In this document: piece by piece, positions 10,592-20,848 of the stretch
How positions within the stretch are numbered: the stretch's first letter is position 1
How the letters are laid out: each line of letters starts with the position of its first letter
Assembly: GCA_017607445.1 (NCBI GenBank)
Contig: JAEVHH010000001.1
Location: 3,038,001-3,102,000, forward strand
Origin: Histoplasma ohiense
Lineage: Eukaryota > Ascomycota > Eurotiomycetes > Onygenales > Ajellomycetaceae
Direction: 5' to 3'
DNA: 64,000 bases
Position numbers and translations under genes: made by a program
Notes under the pieces: generated by a model
What the model was told of the DNA's origin: nothing
Databases searched by the model: none
What the model saw: the letters and a program-made list of their open reading frames with translations, nothing else

Positions 10592-10999
10592 TGTAACAGA
10601 CATACTTCAATTAATGATTTGATACTATCCTAATTACAGATTACAAATTGATTAAGGAAAGAAAGAGAAAAGAAATCAGAAGAAAAGGTCATACAAAGAG
10701 GGTTCTTATAGAGGAAAGTTTGAGGTGGAAGAATATCAGAAGCCACTCCACAGTGGAGCACAGAGCAGAAGAACATTAAAGAGTATGTGTAAGAATCATT
10801 AGAAGCTACACAAGTGCAGAATGTGGGGTGGGGGAATCATTGAGAGCTACGCGGAAGAATTGTTAGAGACTATGCAAGTGCGGAACACAGAGCGGAAGAA
10901 CATTGAGGGTTATGCGAGGTCACAACAGCCAGAAACAAGTGGGTGCAGAAGGGGAGTTGGTTGCGTAAGTTGATTACTAACGGGTGCTAACCCGTCACA
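10592..10999 (-). repeat. LTR (5' LTR) of inner Gypsy-A
   Basis: 408 bp, starting TGTAACAGACATAC and ending GCTAACCCGTCACA. It is the upstream LTR of the minus-strand element. Compared with 5186-5593 nearly all differences are transitions, and paired TG/CA differences at the same place (for example GGTTGTAC versus GGTCATAC) point to CG ancestors mutated on either strand. Confidence 0.93.
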
Positions 11000-11004
11000 A
11001 TCAC

Positions 11005-14000
11005 AGAACTTCTTCTGATATTTACTTGATTTTTGTAATCTTGCTGAGCACTGATTATTGAAGCTTCTGCTTATTCACAGACTTTCTTCAGCTTGCTCAC
11101 AATGTTCTCTGCTGTCTGTATAAGGCTGTGGATGTACACAGTTTCTCAAGAAGTCTCAGAGAAGTTCAGAATCTCTAAGTTGTATCTATATAGAAGAAAG
11201 AATGAGCTTACATCTGTTGTAGCAGAATCTCAACTGTTAATCACAATCTCAGCATATAGCAGCAGATTGCTTCAGTTGTTTTGTGTATAATTGCAGAACT
11301 TACAGAGAATGTTCTTCATCATTTGTATCATTCTCTCAGTAGCTTCATCAGTCTCTGAATGATACACTGTTGATAACTTTCATTCAATTTTTAATAATTG
11401 ACATACATGAGCTCAGAGTGCACTGATGAATTGACTGTCTCTATCTGACACAATGAATGAAGACAGACTGTGTATACAATAGAACAGGCTTCTGACAAAG
11501 ACATCTGCAACTACTTCAGCATTCATCTTATCACAGAGCTGTAGTATTACATCCTTGCTGAGTCAGTTGACAATGACTAGAATATTTGTAGAATCTCTGC
11601 TTTTGAGTAAGAAAACTGCAAAATCAATAGCTATATCACATTAAGTTCAGTTGAGGACAGATAGAAGCTTCAGCATCTCTTTTCAGCATTCACACTATAT
11701 CATCACTGAGCTGCAGTGATCACAGTTGTGTACAAACCAGCATATGTCTTTCAACATATCTGATCAGTAGAATTCTCAGACAATGATGTTGTACATGATT
11801 TTGCATTCTGAGTGCTCAGTCATCAGTGAGTCATGAATTTCTTGCATGATTTGTGTTCATAGAGATTCTGAATTGAGAACTCATCATCTATCTTGAAAGT
11901 GTAAGCAGTTGTCATTGTCAATCAAATATGCTGAGATATTCATTCTTGAGTATACATCTGCAGAGAATCAAGATGCTTTGCTTCATACAGCTTTGATGAC
12001 TTGTTGTCAGAATTCATCTATCTCTGCTGCTAGTCTTCATTGTTCTTTGAGTGAGGGTTCTTGAGCTCAGAACTGATTGATATGTACACAAGATTCATCT
12101 GATTGCATAGAACTTTCTATAATTGCAGAGTTGATTAATCAATACTCTCAGTGTTTTCATCTGTCATCCAAGTCATCAGATGATATATCTTATTCTCAGC
12201 AGAACAGAGCATCCACAAGAGTGTTCTCTACTTCAGATTGATAATGAATTGTGAATGAAAAACAGCTAAGAAACAATGACCAACACATATGCCTCTCAGT
12301 GAGTTTATAAATGATTGTGAAGTACTCTAGATTCTTATGATCAGTAACAATCTCAAATCTCTCAACACTCATGAGTTCAGATTCTCATTCTTCAAAACAT
12401 TATATGATCACTAAAAGCTTCTTGTCATAGATCTCATAGTTGCATTCAGCAGACAACATCTTTTTCAAGATGAAGGCATAGAGTTATAGAACATCTTTAT
12501 TATCATATTGCATCAGTGTCTCATCTACTACATAATCTGAGGCATCCATTTTGAGAATCATATGCTTATCCAGATCAAATGATTGCAGTATTGAAGTGTT
12601 TGTGAACATACACTTCAACTTTTTGAATACTGTGTCCACTTTGTCAGTCCATTGAAATACAGCATCTTTTCAGATCAGATTCATCAGTGATCATATGATA
12701 TCAGAGAAGTCTTTGATGAATCTTCAGTAGAAGTTGATGAATTTTAGAAAGCTTCTAGTCTCTTTTATCAAGACTGATGTCTCTCAGTTGAGGATTGCTT
12801 CCATCTTCTTAGAATCCATGTGTACATCTTTTTCAGCTTCAATGATGAATTCTAAATAGATTGTAGACTTGATCTCAAAGTCATATTTGTCAATGTCCAC
12901 TTGCAGTCTGACTTTATGTAGATAATCAAGCACTTGTCATACATGCTTACAGTGCTCAGTGAGCAGTTCATCAGTGAAGATCAGAATATTGTTCATGTAC
13001 ACTGAGGCAATCTCATCAAGTAGATCTTATAGAGCTCAGTTAATGTATTTCTGAAATGTGCTCAGAGTGTTCACTAATCCAAAGAGGGTCACTGTCCATT
13101 CATATAATTCATAACACATACAAAAAGTGGTTAGTCATTCATCACCTTCATTAATTCTTATCTTATAGAAGACCACAGAGATGTCAAGCTTTGTAAATCA
13201 TTTTGCTTTTTCTATTTGTTTGAGTGTTTCATTGATGAGTGGAAGAGAGTATCAGTCCTTCCATGTAATCTTGTTGAGTTCTCAGTAGTCAACACAGAAT
13301 TGTAAGCCTTTTTCTGATTTCTTCATAAACAGTACAGATGCTGCAGCAGATGAGTTGCTAATATAAATAAAGTCTTTGTTCAATAATTCATTGAGCATTT
13401 TTTGTAGAATAAGAAGCTTGTCATGCAATATGCTGTAGAGAGAACTTCAGAGTGATTGCAGATTCTTATCATCTTTCTTGATGAGCTCAATTGTATGATC
13501 TATATCAGATTCTCAGTGAGAGGGAAGCTTTTCAGCTTCTTTTTCATCAAACACATTCATGAAATCTTCATACAATTCAGATAGTTCTTTGCATGATTTC
13601 TTGAGATTTTTGAGTTCTAGTTTCTCTAACATCTTTTTGATATCCATCATACTAGCAGTGAACACTTGGACATTCTTCTTCTCATGCACTTGATGAGTTA
13701 GTAGTTTGTACACTTCCACTGATATTTGAGTGAGATCAGTGGTTCTATCAATATCTTTCTTATAAACACAGTCATCTTCTGAAAAAATAAAGCAGCAGTT
13801 GCATACATTCAACAAGGTTTCAAATTCTGTGAGTCATGATAGACTAAGCATTAGATTGTACTCAAGATTTTGTATTTTGTATACATATACATTCTTTTTC
13901 TTGTGTTCTTCTACATCAATATTAAATCTTATCATATTGTAGAAGGTGGATCCTCTGAGGCCATCAAATTCACTGAGTTTATATGACTTGAAAAAGAAGA

Positions 14001-15120
14001 TACACTGAAGCTTATGCTTCTCAACTAGCTGAGTGTCTATAAGAGTGTAATGAAGAAAATCACTGTCTATCATTGCTTGTACATTGACTAGACTATTTAC
14101 AATGATAGAGATTATGATTGCATTTGCTTGCATCTTCTGCTCAAATCTTCAGCTAGCTTTCTGCTCCTTGAGCTCTCATTCACATTTTAGAGCAAGAGCT
14201 CATCTTTTCTCTGTTCTTATCTATCCACAGACAACACAGTGTTTACACATATGAGGGGTTTACTCAGAGTGATCACATTCAGACATTGATTCACAAAGTA
14301 CTCTGATTTGTCACAGTGTATGCAGACTTCTCTAGCAATTCAGTCAGTGATATTCTTCTCTGAGACATTGAGAATTCTCAGACAACTTGTGTTTATGTGT
14401 GAGACTCAGTTCATTGATTCTGATTCAGAGATGGGAGGCACTGCAGAGCAGTTCAGAGTGTATGTATTTATTCAACAGAATTCTCTACAATTTTGAAACA
14501 CACAGAACTGAGACAGATTGTTGTTCAACAGATAAAGATCAGCACAGAATTCACTGTATGTTGAGAACTTCAGATACTCTATACTTCAGTTATACAACTG
14601 AAAGTTCAAGTTCTTGAATAATATATTGATTTTGATGATATTGTTTCAGTCTTGCCCATCTGCTTCTAGAAGCTTGTGATTGAATTCAGAAAGATAAGTT
14701 GTCAACACAACATTCATCTGACAAATCTGATTAAATCAGTCTAACATCTTGACTTGAAGTGTAGAATTGAGAAAGAGAGAGTTGAGTTGTTGAAAGACTA
14801 GCTCTGATATACACTGATAATTCTGACAATGACTCATTCAGAGTTGAAATTTTGCTAATGTGTTGCCATTCAATCTGCTATGAATATACCACACTTGGTT
14901 GGATAGTGAGTCTATTGCTTGTCTGTCAATGTTCAATTTGGCATTTGCTTTTGACTTTCATACAAGATAGAGCACTAGATCTCTCTTGTATTTATTGAGG
15001 ATTGAGAGCTTCTCTCTTGAGGGCTTTTTGTGAGACATGGGTGTAGAAGGAATGGTGAATGCAGAAGTGCTTATTTCAGCAAATCATCATTGCAATTCAG
15101 TCATCTGTAGCATCTGTTGC
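11005..15120 (-). pseudogene. Outer Gypsy-A gag and most of pol (hypermutated)
   Basis: This repeats the layout of the inner element in a more degraded form: gag (about 15080-14240), protease with AMIDSD where the inner copy has AMIDSG (14133-13834), RT linker (13815-13513), an RT region with stops (13500-12700), RNase H (about 12660-12400) and integrase (to 11005, where the inner element interrupts). The protease active-site Gly has become Asp by a G-to-A change. Plus-strand open frames here (11093-11290, 14308-14617, 15059-15259) are antisense. Confidence 0.88.
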
Positions 15121-15515
15121 TGGAGGATGCTTCATAGATCTAAGTTGTCATCCGCTGTGTTCGGATGCGGTGAGTGTTTGTAGGATTGCTCATAGTTCAT
15201 TTCAATATAGACACTATTCACAGTGTTGCAGTGCTAAGCTTGGTCAAGCTTCTTTGTGAACACTATTCACAGTGTTACAATTCATAGACACTCAGACCTC
15301 ATAGAACACAGTTGATTGTGTTTTGAACACTTAGACACAACAGTCTATATAACTAACAATAGAGACACTCAGACCCACAAGGAATCTCTTGTAATGACTA
15401 GACACTCAGATCTGTAAACAACACACTCAGATGTAAGAACTGGTAACAATGCACTTGAGTGTAAGAACTAATAACAAGACACTCAAATCTAAAACACAGA
15501 AGAATCAATTCATAA

Positions 15516-16049
15516 TGTAACAGATGTACTTTGATTAACAATCTAGCACTATTCTAAATACAGATTACAAATTGATTAAGAAAAGAAAGAGAAAAGAAAT
15601 CAGAAGAAAGAATCATACAAAAAGGATTCTTATAGAGAAAAGTTCAGAGCAGAAGAATATCAGAAGCTGCTTCACAGTGAAACATGAAATGAAAGAACAT
15701 TAAGAAATATATATAAGAATTGTTAGAGACTATATAAGCACAGAGTGTGAGGTGGAGGAATCATTGAGAGCTATGCAGAAGAATCATTAGAGACTATGCA
15801 AGTGCAGAATACAGAGCAGAAGAATGTTAGAAGCTATGTGAAAGAATCATTAGAGACTACACAAGTGTGAAGCATGGAGTGAAAGAACATTAAGAGCTAT
15901 ATGAAAGAATTGTTAGAAACTACACAAGCACAGAGCATGGAGCAGAAGAACATCAAGAGTTACACAAGATCACAGCAATCAGAAATGAGTGGATGCAGAA
16001 GAGGAGTTGATTGTATAAGTTGATTACTAACAGATGCTAACCTGTCACA
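15516..16049 (-). repeat. LTR (5' LTR) of outer Gypsy-A
   Basis: 534 bp, TGTAACAGATGTAC to GCTAACCTGTCACA, followed directly by the duplication CTTAA (16050-16054). Four sub-repeats with cores near 15719, 15783, 15846 and 15909 are 63-64 bp apart. The adjacent primer-site sequence has decayed to AATCAATTCATAA, consistent with a CG ancestor (AATCAATTCGTAA). Confidence 0.93.
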
Positions 16050-16349
16050 CTTAATCATCTATATCATTGATCTGCAGTACATTCATTCACAGCACTCTCA
16101 TCTAAAAAGATAAGTTGATCAGATTGATACTGAGTAACTTGAATACATCATTCAGCTCAAAATTCTTTATTGCATTGACTGACTACAGATTCAATCTATA
16201 TCAAATAGAACAGATTAGCAGATTCTATAAGTAACAATTGTAATAATTAATCATCTTCTTTCATATCAAATTCAGTTTCTTCAACAATCTAGATATTGAT
16301 TGAGAGTGGATATCAACATCAAATTCATTCTTCACAAAGCAGACAGTCT
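16050..16349 (-). pseudogene. Tc1/mariner-like transposase relic, segment 2
   Basis: The minus strand from 16349 reads a helix-turn-helix-like stretch (SQSISRLLKKLNLI) and then, after a one-base frame slip, the catalytic block QSDQLIFLDESAVNE, which matches 'lvFlDEsa.ne' around a catalytic Asp of DDE_3 transposases. Stops at former Trp codons occur. The segment lies between Gypsy-B (GTCT duplication at 16346-16349) and the outer Gypsy-A (CTTAA duplication at 16050-16054), and its frame is continuous with segments 1 and 3 across them. Confidence 0.87.
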
Positions 16350-16495
16350 TGTGGTAATTTCGGCTTATTATTCTTCCGTGGCGTACACCACCCTCTATTA
16401 TTAAGGATGGTGTACACTACTGCACTAGTTATTTTGTATAAGAAGAGCTGCAAAGCTTAGAAGCTTTGAACAGCTTAAGCAACCTTTGAACTACA
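16350..16495 (+). repeat. 5' LTR of Gypsy-B (146 bp)
   Basis: Begins TGTGGTAATTTCGG and ends CTTTGAACTACA. It contains two small palindromes (GTACACCA...TGGTGTAC and CAAAGCTTAGAAGCTTTG). It differs from the 3' LTR at five positions, all of them CG versus CA or TG. I could not match the following bases (TCTGATAGCATG) to a tRNA end or to the LTR. Confidence 0.93.
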
Positions 16496-16853
16496 TCTGA
16501 TAGCATGTCTAAACCAAAGAGAGCATACACTCCTGGGGGTGTGATAATTCTGCCTATGATGCAAGTTGTAGTTATCATGTCAGTGTGGTCATCTCTACAC
16601 TCTAGAGCTTGATTGTACAAATGAGTGGTGAAGTTGGAACACTTCTGATTGCAAAATTGATAGCAGACAACTCACCGCCATACATGAGACAAGCCAAGGG
16701 CATAGAAAGATGGTGTAGAGATGGACAACAGTTCAAAGAACCACTCTACTTGCAAGCTTAAGAAGAAGTCAGTCAGTTGTATGATCAAGAAGATACCAAC
16801 AAGAAATCAACTACAAATGATATTCTTAAGACATAGAAAAAAGTGTACAACTG

Positions 16854-18140
16854 ATGATAACCATCATGAACACCTTCAACCAACACCCATCCCTTGTACT
16901 CAAACTGAATGAAATGCAACTGGTTTCTGAAGGTCTACAAGAAGCAGTATGCAGAGTGACAGCTCTCACACCCAAGAACAACAAGCTTCTCATCCACAAC
17001 ACCTTGTTGAAGGAGATATTGACAATGTGTAATCTTTACCAAACAGAGCTTGAGGTGCAGAAGGAATGTCAGCATGCAGAAGCCACTCAGCAACAAGCAG
17101 TGAATGCTGTGAGCTTTGCAGATAGCCTTGCAAATGTCAGAAACAAGCAAGACACTCAGATGACTGACCTGTGCTGAGAGCTGAAGCATATACATCTCAA
17201 GACTGAACATCCAGCAACACTCAAGATTTCATCATGTAGCTTAACCAACTCTCTGAACATCAACACCCCATCTAATGACCCTGACCCAGCATACACAGCA
17301 CAAATGATGTTCCCTGAGAATACATCAATCATCACAGAATATATCAAGCCAGGCGATCTATCTAACCTACCACACTTTGATGGTGAGTGTAAGAACAACG
17401 CTGCTCTCAACTGGTTGAATCAGATGCATTCACACTATTGCATGAAGCACAAGCTCACAGAACAGCAACCCACTGAATTACAGCAGATCTTACACACAGC
17501 ATCTATTCTCAAGGAAAAAGCTAGATCCCTTTGAATGACAGCTGAGAAGTTGAATGCAGAAGTGTCTGACAAGCATGAATTACCACAGAAGTGGAATGAT
17601 TTCACAAGATGAATCCTGCATAACTTTGAGAAACTAGACACCAAAGACAAATGTTACAAACACTTTGTAGAATGCAAGCAAGAAGAAGACCTTGCATCAT
17701 ACTACATTCATTTCAGCTTGTGTTATCTTGCAATGAATCAAGAGCTCTCAACACCTTTCTGTCTACAAACCTTTGTACACAGCTTAGACACTGACCTATA
17801 CACTGAGTGGAAGTGTCTTAACCCACAGCCACAGACAGTGGAGGAAACGTATGAAACACTACTCTCAAGGAAACAAATGAGCAAGCTGCAAAAGCAAGCA
17901 GCAGAGATGCAGATGAATGCAAGAAGACCCACATCTACATTCACCACTCCACCACCAAGACATCTGAATGTGATGGATATCAACCTCAATGCTATCACAA
18001 GAGCCCTGAACCCCCCCAAGAAGAATTCACCAGAGTGGGTAGCCTGGTGTTGCAAACACAGAGCATGCTTTCACTGCAGCTGACAGAATCATAACACAAG
18101 GGATTGCTGTAATCACCCCCAAGAGAAGGAGTCAAAAAAC
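16854..18140 (+). pseudogene. Gypsy-B gag with zinc knuckle
   Basis: From the ATG at 16854 a capsid-type protein can be read through several TGA codons at Trp positions: a helical N-terminal region (to 17177), a linker, PHFDGECKNNAALNWLNQMH (17370-17430) resembling 'F.G.......WL..ie', a Retrotrans_gag core with NDFTR...LHNFEKLD and LASYYIHFSLCYLAMNQ (17590-17745), then a basic tail and a CCHC knuckle. The knuckle C-x2-C-x4-H-x4-C runs from CFHC to NTRDC at about 18065-18110, with TGA inside it. Minus-strand frames over this stretch are shadows. Confidence 0.85.
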
Positions 18141-18144
18141 TAGA

Positions 18145-20290
18145 GAGATCAGCAGAATCAGAGACACTCACTGATCAACTACTAAAGGCCTCTGAAGTAG
18201 ATGAGTTGCCTGTGTTAGATGACCCTCTGAATTCTACAAGAGCTAAACAGAAGAGAGATGAGAGGGTGAGTGCAGAAGAGAAAGTGGACAAACATCTGAA
18301 TGCTGTAGAACTGAATACACTGATGTATAGAGGATATCTGAGACAGAAAAGAGAAGTGACAGTGAAGGTGTTATTGAACATGGATGCTTTGACAAAGTAC
18401 ATTGATGATCATATGCTAAAACAATTGTCTGATGTATGACAGATGGAGGAATCTAAATGAGTAAAGCTTTCAAACAATTATTATCTTATCTCATCTGTGA
18501 GGGTAAAGATACTCTTGCACTTTGAGGGATGATCTTGCTGCATCTGAGTGTGTGTGTTTCTGAATGTAGAATACAACCTGATCTTGGGGCTTGATTGATT
18601 TCAGAAGTATGATCCCTGAATCCATTGATGTACATGTCACATGCAGTTGACAGATTGTAAGAACCAAATTCATACAATCTTACCCATGGATATGAGGCGC
18701 AGGTTCCACGCGCCAGGGATGGAAGGCTTGAATCTCATCACTCAACACCAAGCAAAGTGAGCACTGTGTAAACCTTTGATCCAGAGCATTCTATACATCA
18801 TAAGAGAACCTGAGGCAAAAGAACTGCCATCCACAAAAGATTCAAAAAATGAAATGCATATGAAGGCACTGCTTGAAAAGCATAAGAAGATCTTTCAAAT
18901 GAACCTCCCATCTTCTCTGCTGTCTGAAAGAGAATTCATCCACAAGATTGATACAGAGGATGTGAAACCAATAAATCACAATGTGTACCCTCTATCACAA
19001 ACACATCTCAAGGAATTACAGCAGCAGATAGAGGAGTTGTTGAAGAGAAGTCTCATACAACCATTCTCCAGTGTGTGGGGCTTTCCAGTTCTATTCACTA
19101 AGAAGCCAAATGGAGAATGGTGTATGTGCATCGACTATCAGACACTCAATAAGCTCACTGTAAAGAATGGATATCTGCTACCACAAATCCAACAACAACT
19201 AGATACAGTAGGAAATGCCCAATACTTGATGAAGATTGACCTACTCACAGAATACTGACAGATTCATGTAGATGAACTATCAGTGCTCAAAACAGCATTT
19301 AACATGCAATGAAGAAAGTTTAAATTTCTTGCAATGTCTATGAGGCTTACAAACACCCCTGCAATCTTTCAGACAATAATGAATACAATCCTTGCAAAAC
19401 AGAACAGCCAATTGTGCCTCATATATCTTGACAATATCTTAATCTTTTCAAACTCATACAAAGAGCATCTACAACATGTGGATCAGATGCTCACAACTCT
19501 GACAGAGCACAAGCTCTATGTCAAACCATCAAAATATGTGTTTGGTACAAAGGAGTTGGAGTTTGTGGGACATCTCATGAGAGAGGGTCACATACACTCA
19601 ATCCCCAAAAAACTAGAAGTTATCGCGAAATGGCCAAGGTCTAGAAATGTACACCATGTACACCAATTTTTAGAACTGACATTCTATTACAGAAGGTTTG
19701 TAAAGGATTTTGCATGAATCACTGCTCTGCTGTCAGATCTTCTTAAGAAGACAGATGCTGAGCTTTGCAAGAAGAAATTTCATTCAATCATCTGGAATGC
19801 CTTCTGCAAAGAGGCCTTTCTTGAACTTAGAGAATGTATGACAACATCTCCAGTGCTTGTTCAACTGGATTGTACAAAGCCCTTCACAATTGAAACCAAC
19901 ACATCAGAATGGGCCATTGGGTGCTCCCTCTTGCAAGTGGGGGAGGATGATAAATTACACTCAGTAGTGTATGATGGCTGAAAGCTGTCGGGCACAGAAC
20001 TTAACTATCCTGTGCATGAGAAGGAACTTCTAGCAATCAAACACACACTAGGCCTGTGGGATTGATATATCAACAATGGGCATATGACAACAGTGATCAC
20101 CGACCACAAAAGCCTCATTTATTTGCAAATGACAACCAAACCCTTCAAGCGGCTAGCATGATGGATATCAGAGTTCCAGGTGTACGACCTTCAAATCAAA
20201 TACAGAAAGGGGGCGGATGCTATTGTGTCAGATGTCATAAGTCGTAGATCTGACTTCATGGGAGAAGGTTCAGCGAACGCGGCACAGGGA
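18145..20290 (+). pseudogene. Gypsy-B pol: protease, RT (YLDN), RNase H, no integrase
   Basis: Protease-like VKVLLNMDALTKYIDDHML (about 18352-18408) has Met-Asp-Ala where retropepsins have Asp-(S/T)-Gly. RT starts in the open stretch 18776-19258 with FPVLFTKKPNGEWCMCIDYQ and LMKIDLLTEY, then a TGA (expected YWQ), then 19334-19717 with LTNTPAIFQ and the catalytic box YLDNILIFSNS. The second Asp of the box is Asn (GAC AAT, explicable as CG to CA). RNase H follows (FTIETNTSEWAIG near 19885; ITDHKSLIYLQM near 20100). The linker DVISRRSDFMGEG ends by 20290 with no integrase after it. Confidence 0.88.
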
Positions 20291-20702
20291 GAGTTCACAC
20301 TAACGACAATTAGCAACCGCGAAAACCGCCAGATTAGCTTTCGACAAGGTTTGGTCGACAAGAACTTACCAATAGATCGCACGACACGATCAGAACGGTG
20401 GGAGACGCGGTGACCAGGGGCCATATCACAGGATAGAGGGGCTAGACATTCGATAGAAGGGGATAGATGTGTAGGACGATTGGAGCAGGGCAAGGAAGGT
20501 TGAGTGTATGAGAGAGTGAATGGGAGGGGATAGTTGTGAACATGGTGTTGGTTAGTGATGGGCCGGTGTTGTTGTGATAGGGACTCTTGTGTGTGTGAAG
20601 TGAGCACCTTATCTATTGTGGAATAGCACATTGCAAAAGCAGGCGCGCACGGCATAACACTATTTCTGTCACAAGGGTGTAGATGGATTTGGTAGGGGAG
20701 GA
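20250..20702. other. CG-rich, unmutated tail of Gypsy-B
   Basis: After the RNase H linker the base composition changes sharply: CG dinucleotides are frequent (AACGCGGCACAGG, CCGCGAAAACCGCC), in contrast to the CG-poor stretch before about 20180. A + frame continues to 20413 and a minus frame of 154 codons (20655-20191) is open, but neither shows a recognisable domain. It may be leftover 3' sequence after an integrase deletion, or unrelated DNA captured by the element. The purine run before 20703 is the probable polypurine tract. Confidence 0.55.
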
Positions 20703-20848
20703 TGTGGTAATTTCAGCTTATTATTCTTCCATGGCATACACCACCCTCTATTATTAAGGATGGTGTACGCTACTGCACTAGTTATTTCGTATAAGAAGAG
20801 CTGCAAAGCTTAGAAGCTTTGAACAGCTTAAGCAACCTTTGAACTACA
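20703..20848 (+). repeat. 3' LTR of Gypsy-B (146 bp)
   Basis: Matches 16350-16495 along its full length with five differences (CG at one LTR, CA or TG at the other: three are CG in the 5' LTR, two are CG in the 3' LTR). GTCT follows at 20849-20852. All non-CG positions, including CC and GG pairs, are identical. Confidence 0.93.

Larger units (their letters stand above)
5186..10999 (-). mobile_element. Inner (younger) Gypsy-A chromovirus-type LTR retrotransposon
   Basis: Two 408-bp LTRs (5186-5593 and 10592-10999, TGTAAC...CATCACA/CGTCACA) are flanked by the perfect duplication ATCAC (5181-5185 and 11000-11004), which cuts the integrase region of the outer copy. Total 5814 bp. On the minus strand: leader with direct repeats, gag with zinc knuckle, protease, RT, RNase H, integrase, chromodomain. 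It is less mutated than the outer copy (many CG, CC and GG survive) but has lost coding capacity through TGA at Trp codons and some frame breaks. Its LTRs differ by many transitions, mostly at sites where CG is the likely ancestor. Confidence 0.95.
4215..16049 (-). mobile_element. Outer Gypsy-A LTR retrotransposon, split by a nested Gypsy-A
   Basis: Two 534-bp LTRs (4215-4748 and 15516-16049; TGTAAC...TTACA/TCACA) are flanked by the 5-bp duplication CTTAA (4210-4214 and 16050-16054). Removing the inner element 5186-10999 and one copy of its ATCAC duplication leaves about 6.0 kb with gag, protease, RT, RNase H, integrase and chromodomain in the usual Ty3/Gypsy chromovirus order on the minus strand. 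It is old: nearly every Trp codon has become TGA, and CG, CC and GG are strongly depleted. It sits in the mariner transposase gene. Confidence 0.93.
16350..20848 (+). mobile_element. Gypsy-B: short-LTR retrotransposon lacking integrase
   Basis: Two 146-bp LTRs (16350-16495 and 20703-20848; TGTGGTAATTTC...GAACTACA) bound 4499 bp. The duplication is GTCT (16346-16349 and 20849-20852), or AGTCT if the last LTR base is shared. A purine run GGTAGGGGAGGA just before the 3' LTR is the likely polypurine tract. On the + strand come gag, protease, RT and RNase H, but no integrase: pol stops soon after the RNase H linker and about 450 bp of noncoding DNA follow. The RT box reads YLDN instead of YLDD. 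It interrupts the mariner transposase. Confidence 0.92.

Noticed and set aside
286..20290. TGA in place of Trp throughout the retroelement frames, suggesting a changed genetic code
   Set aside because: Host genes in the same window (UBC1, RPT2, ARB1) use TGG for Trp, and UBC1 ends at TGA. The TGA codons in the elements are explained by G-to-A mutation.
20191..20655. 154-codon minus-strand frame inside Gypsy-B as a captured host gene
   Set aside because: It overlaps the end of pol on the other strand, composition is Ser/Thr/Pro/His-rich, and no domain or splice sites are recognisable. Kept only as a possible capture in the findings.
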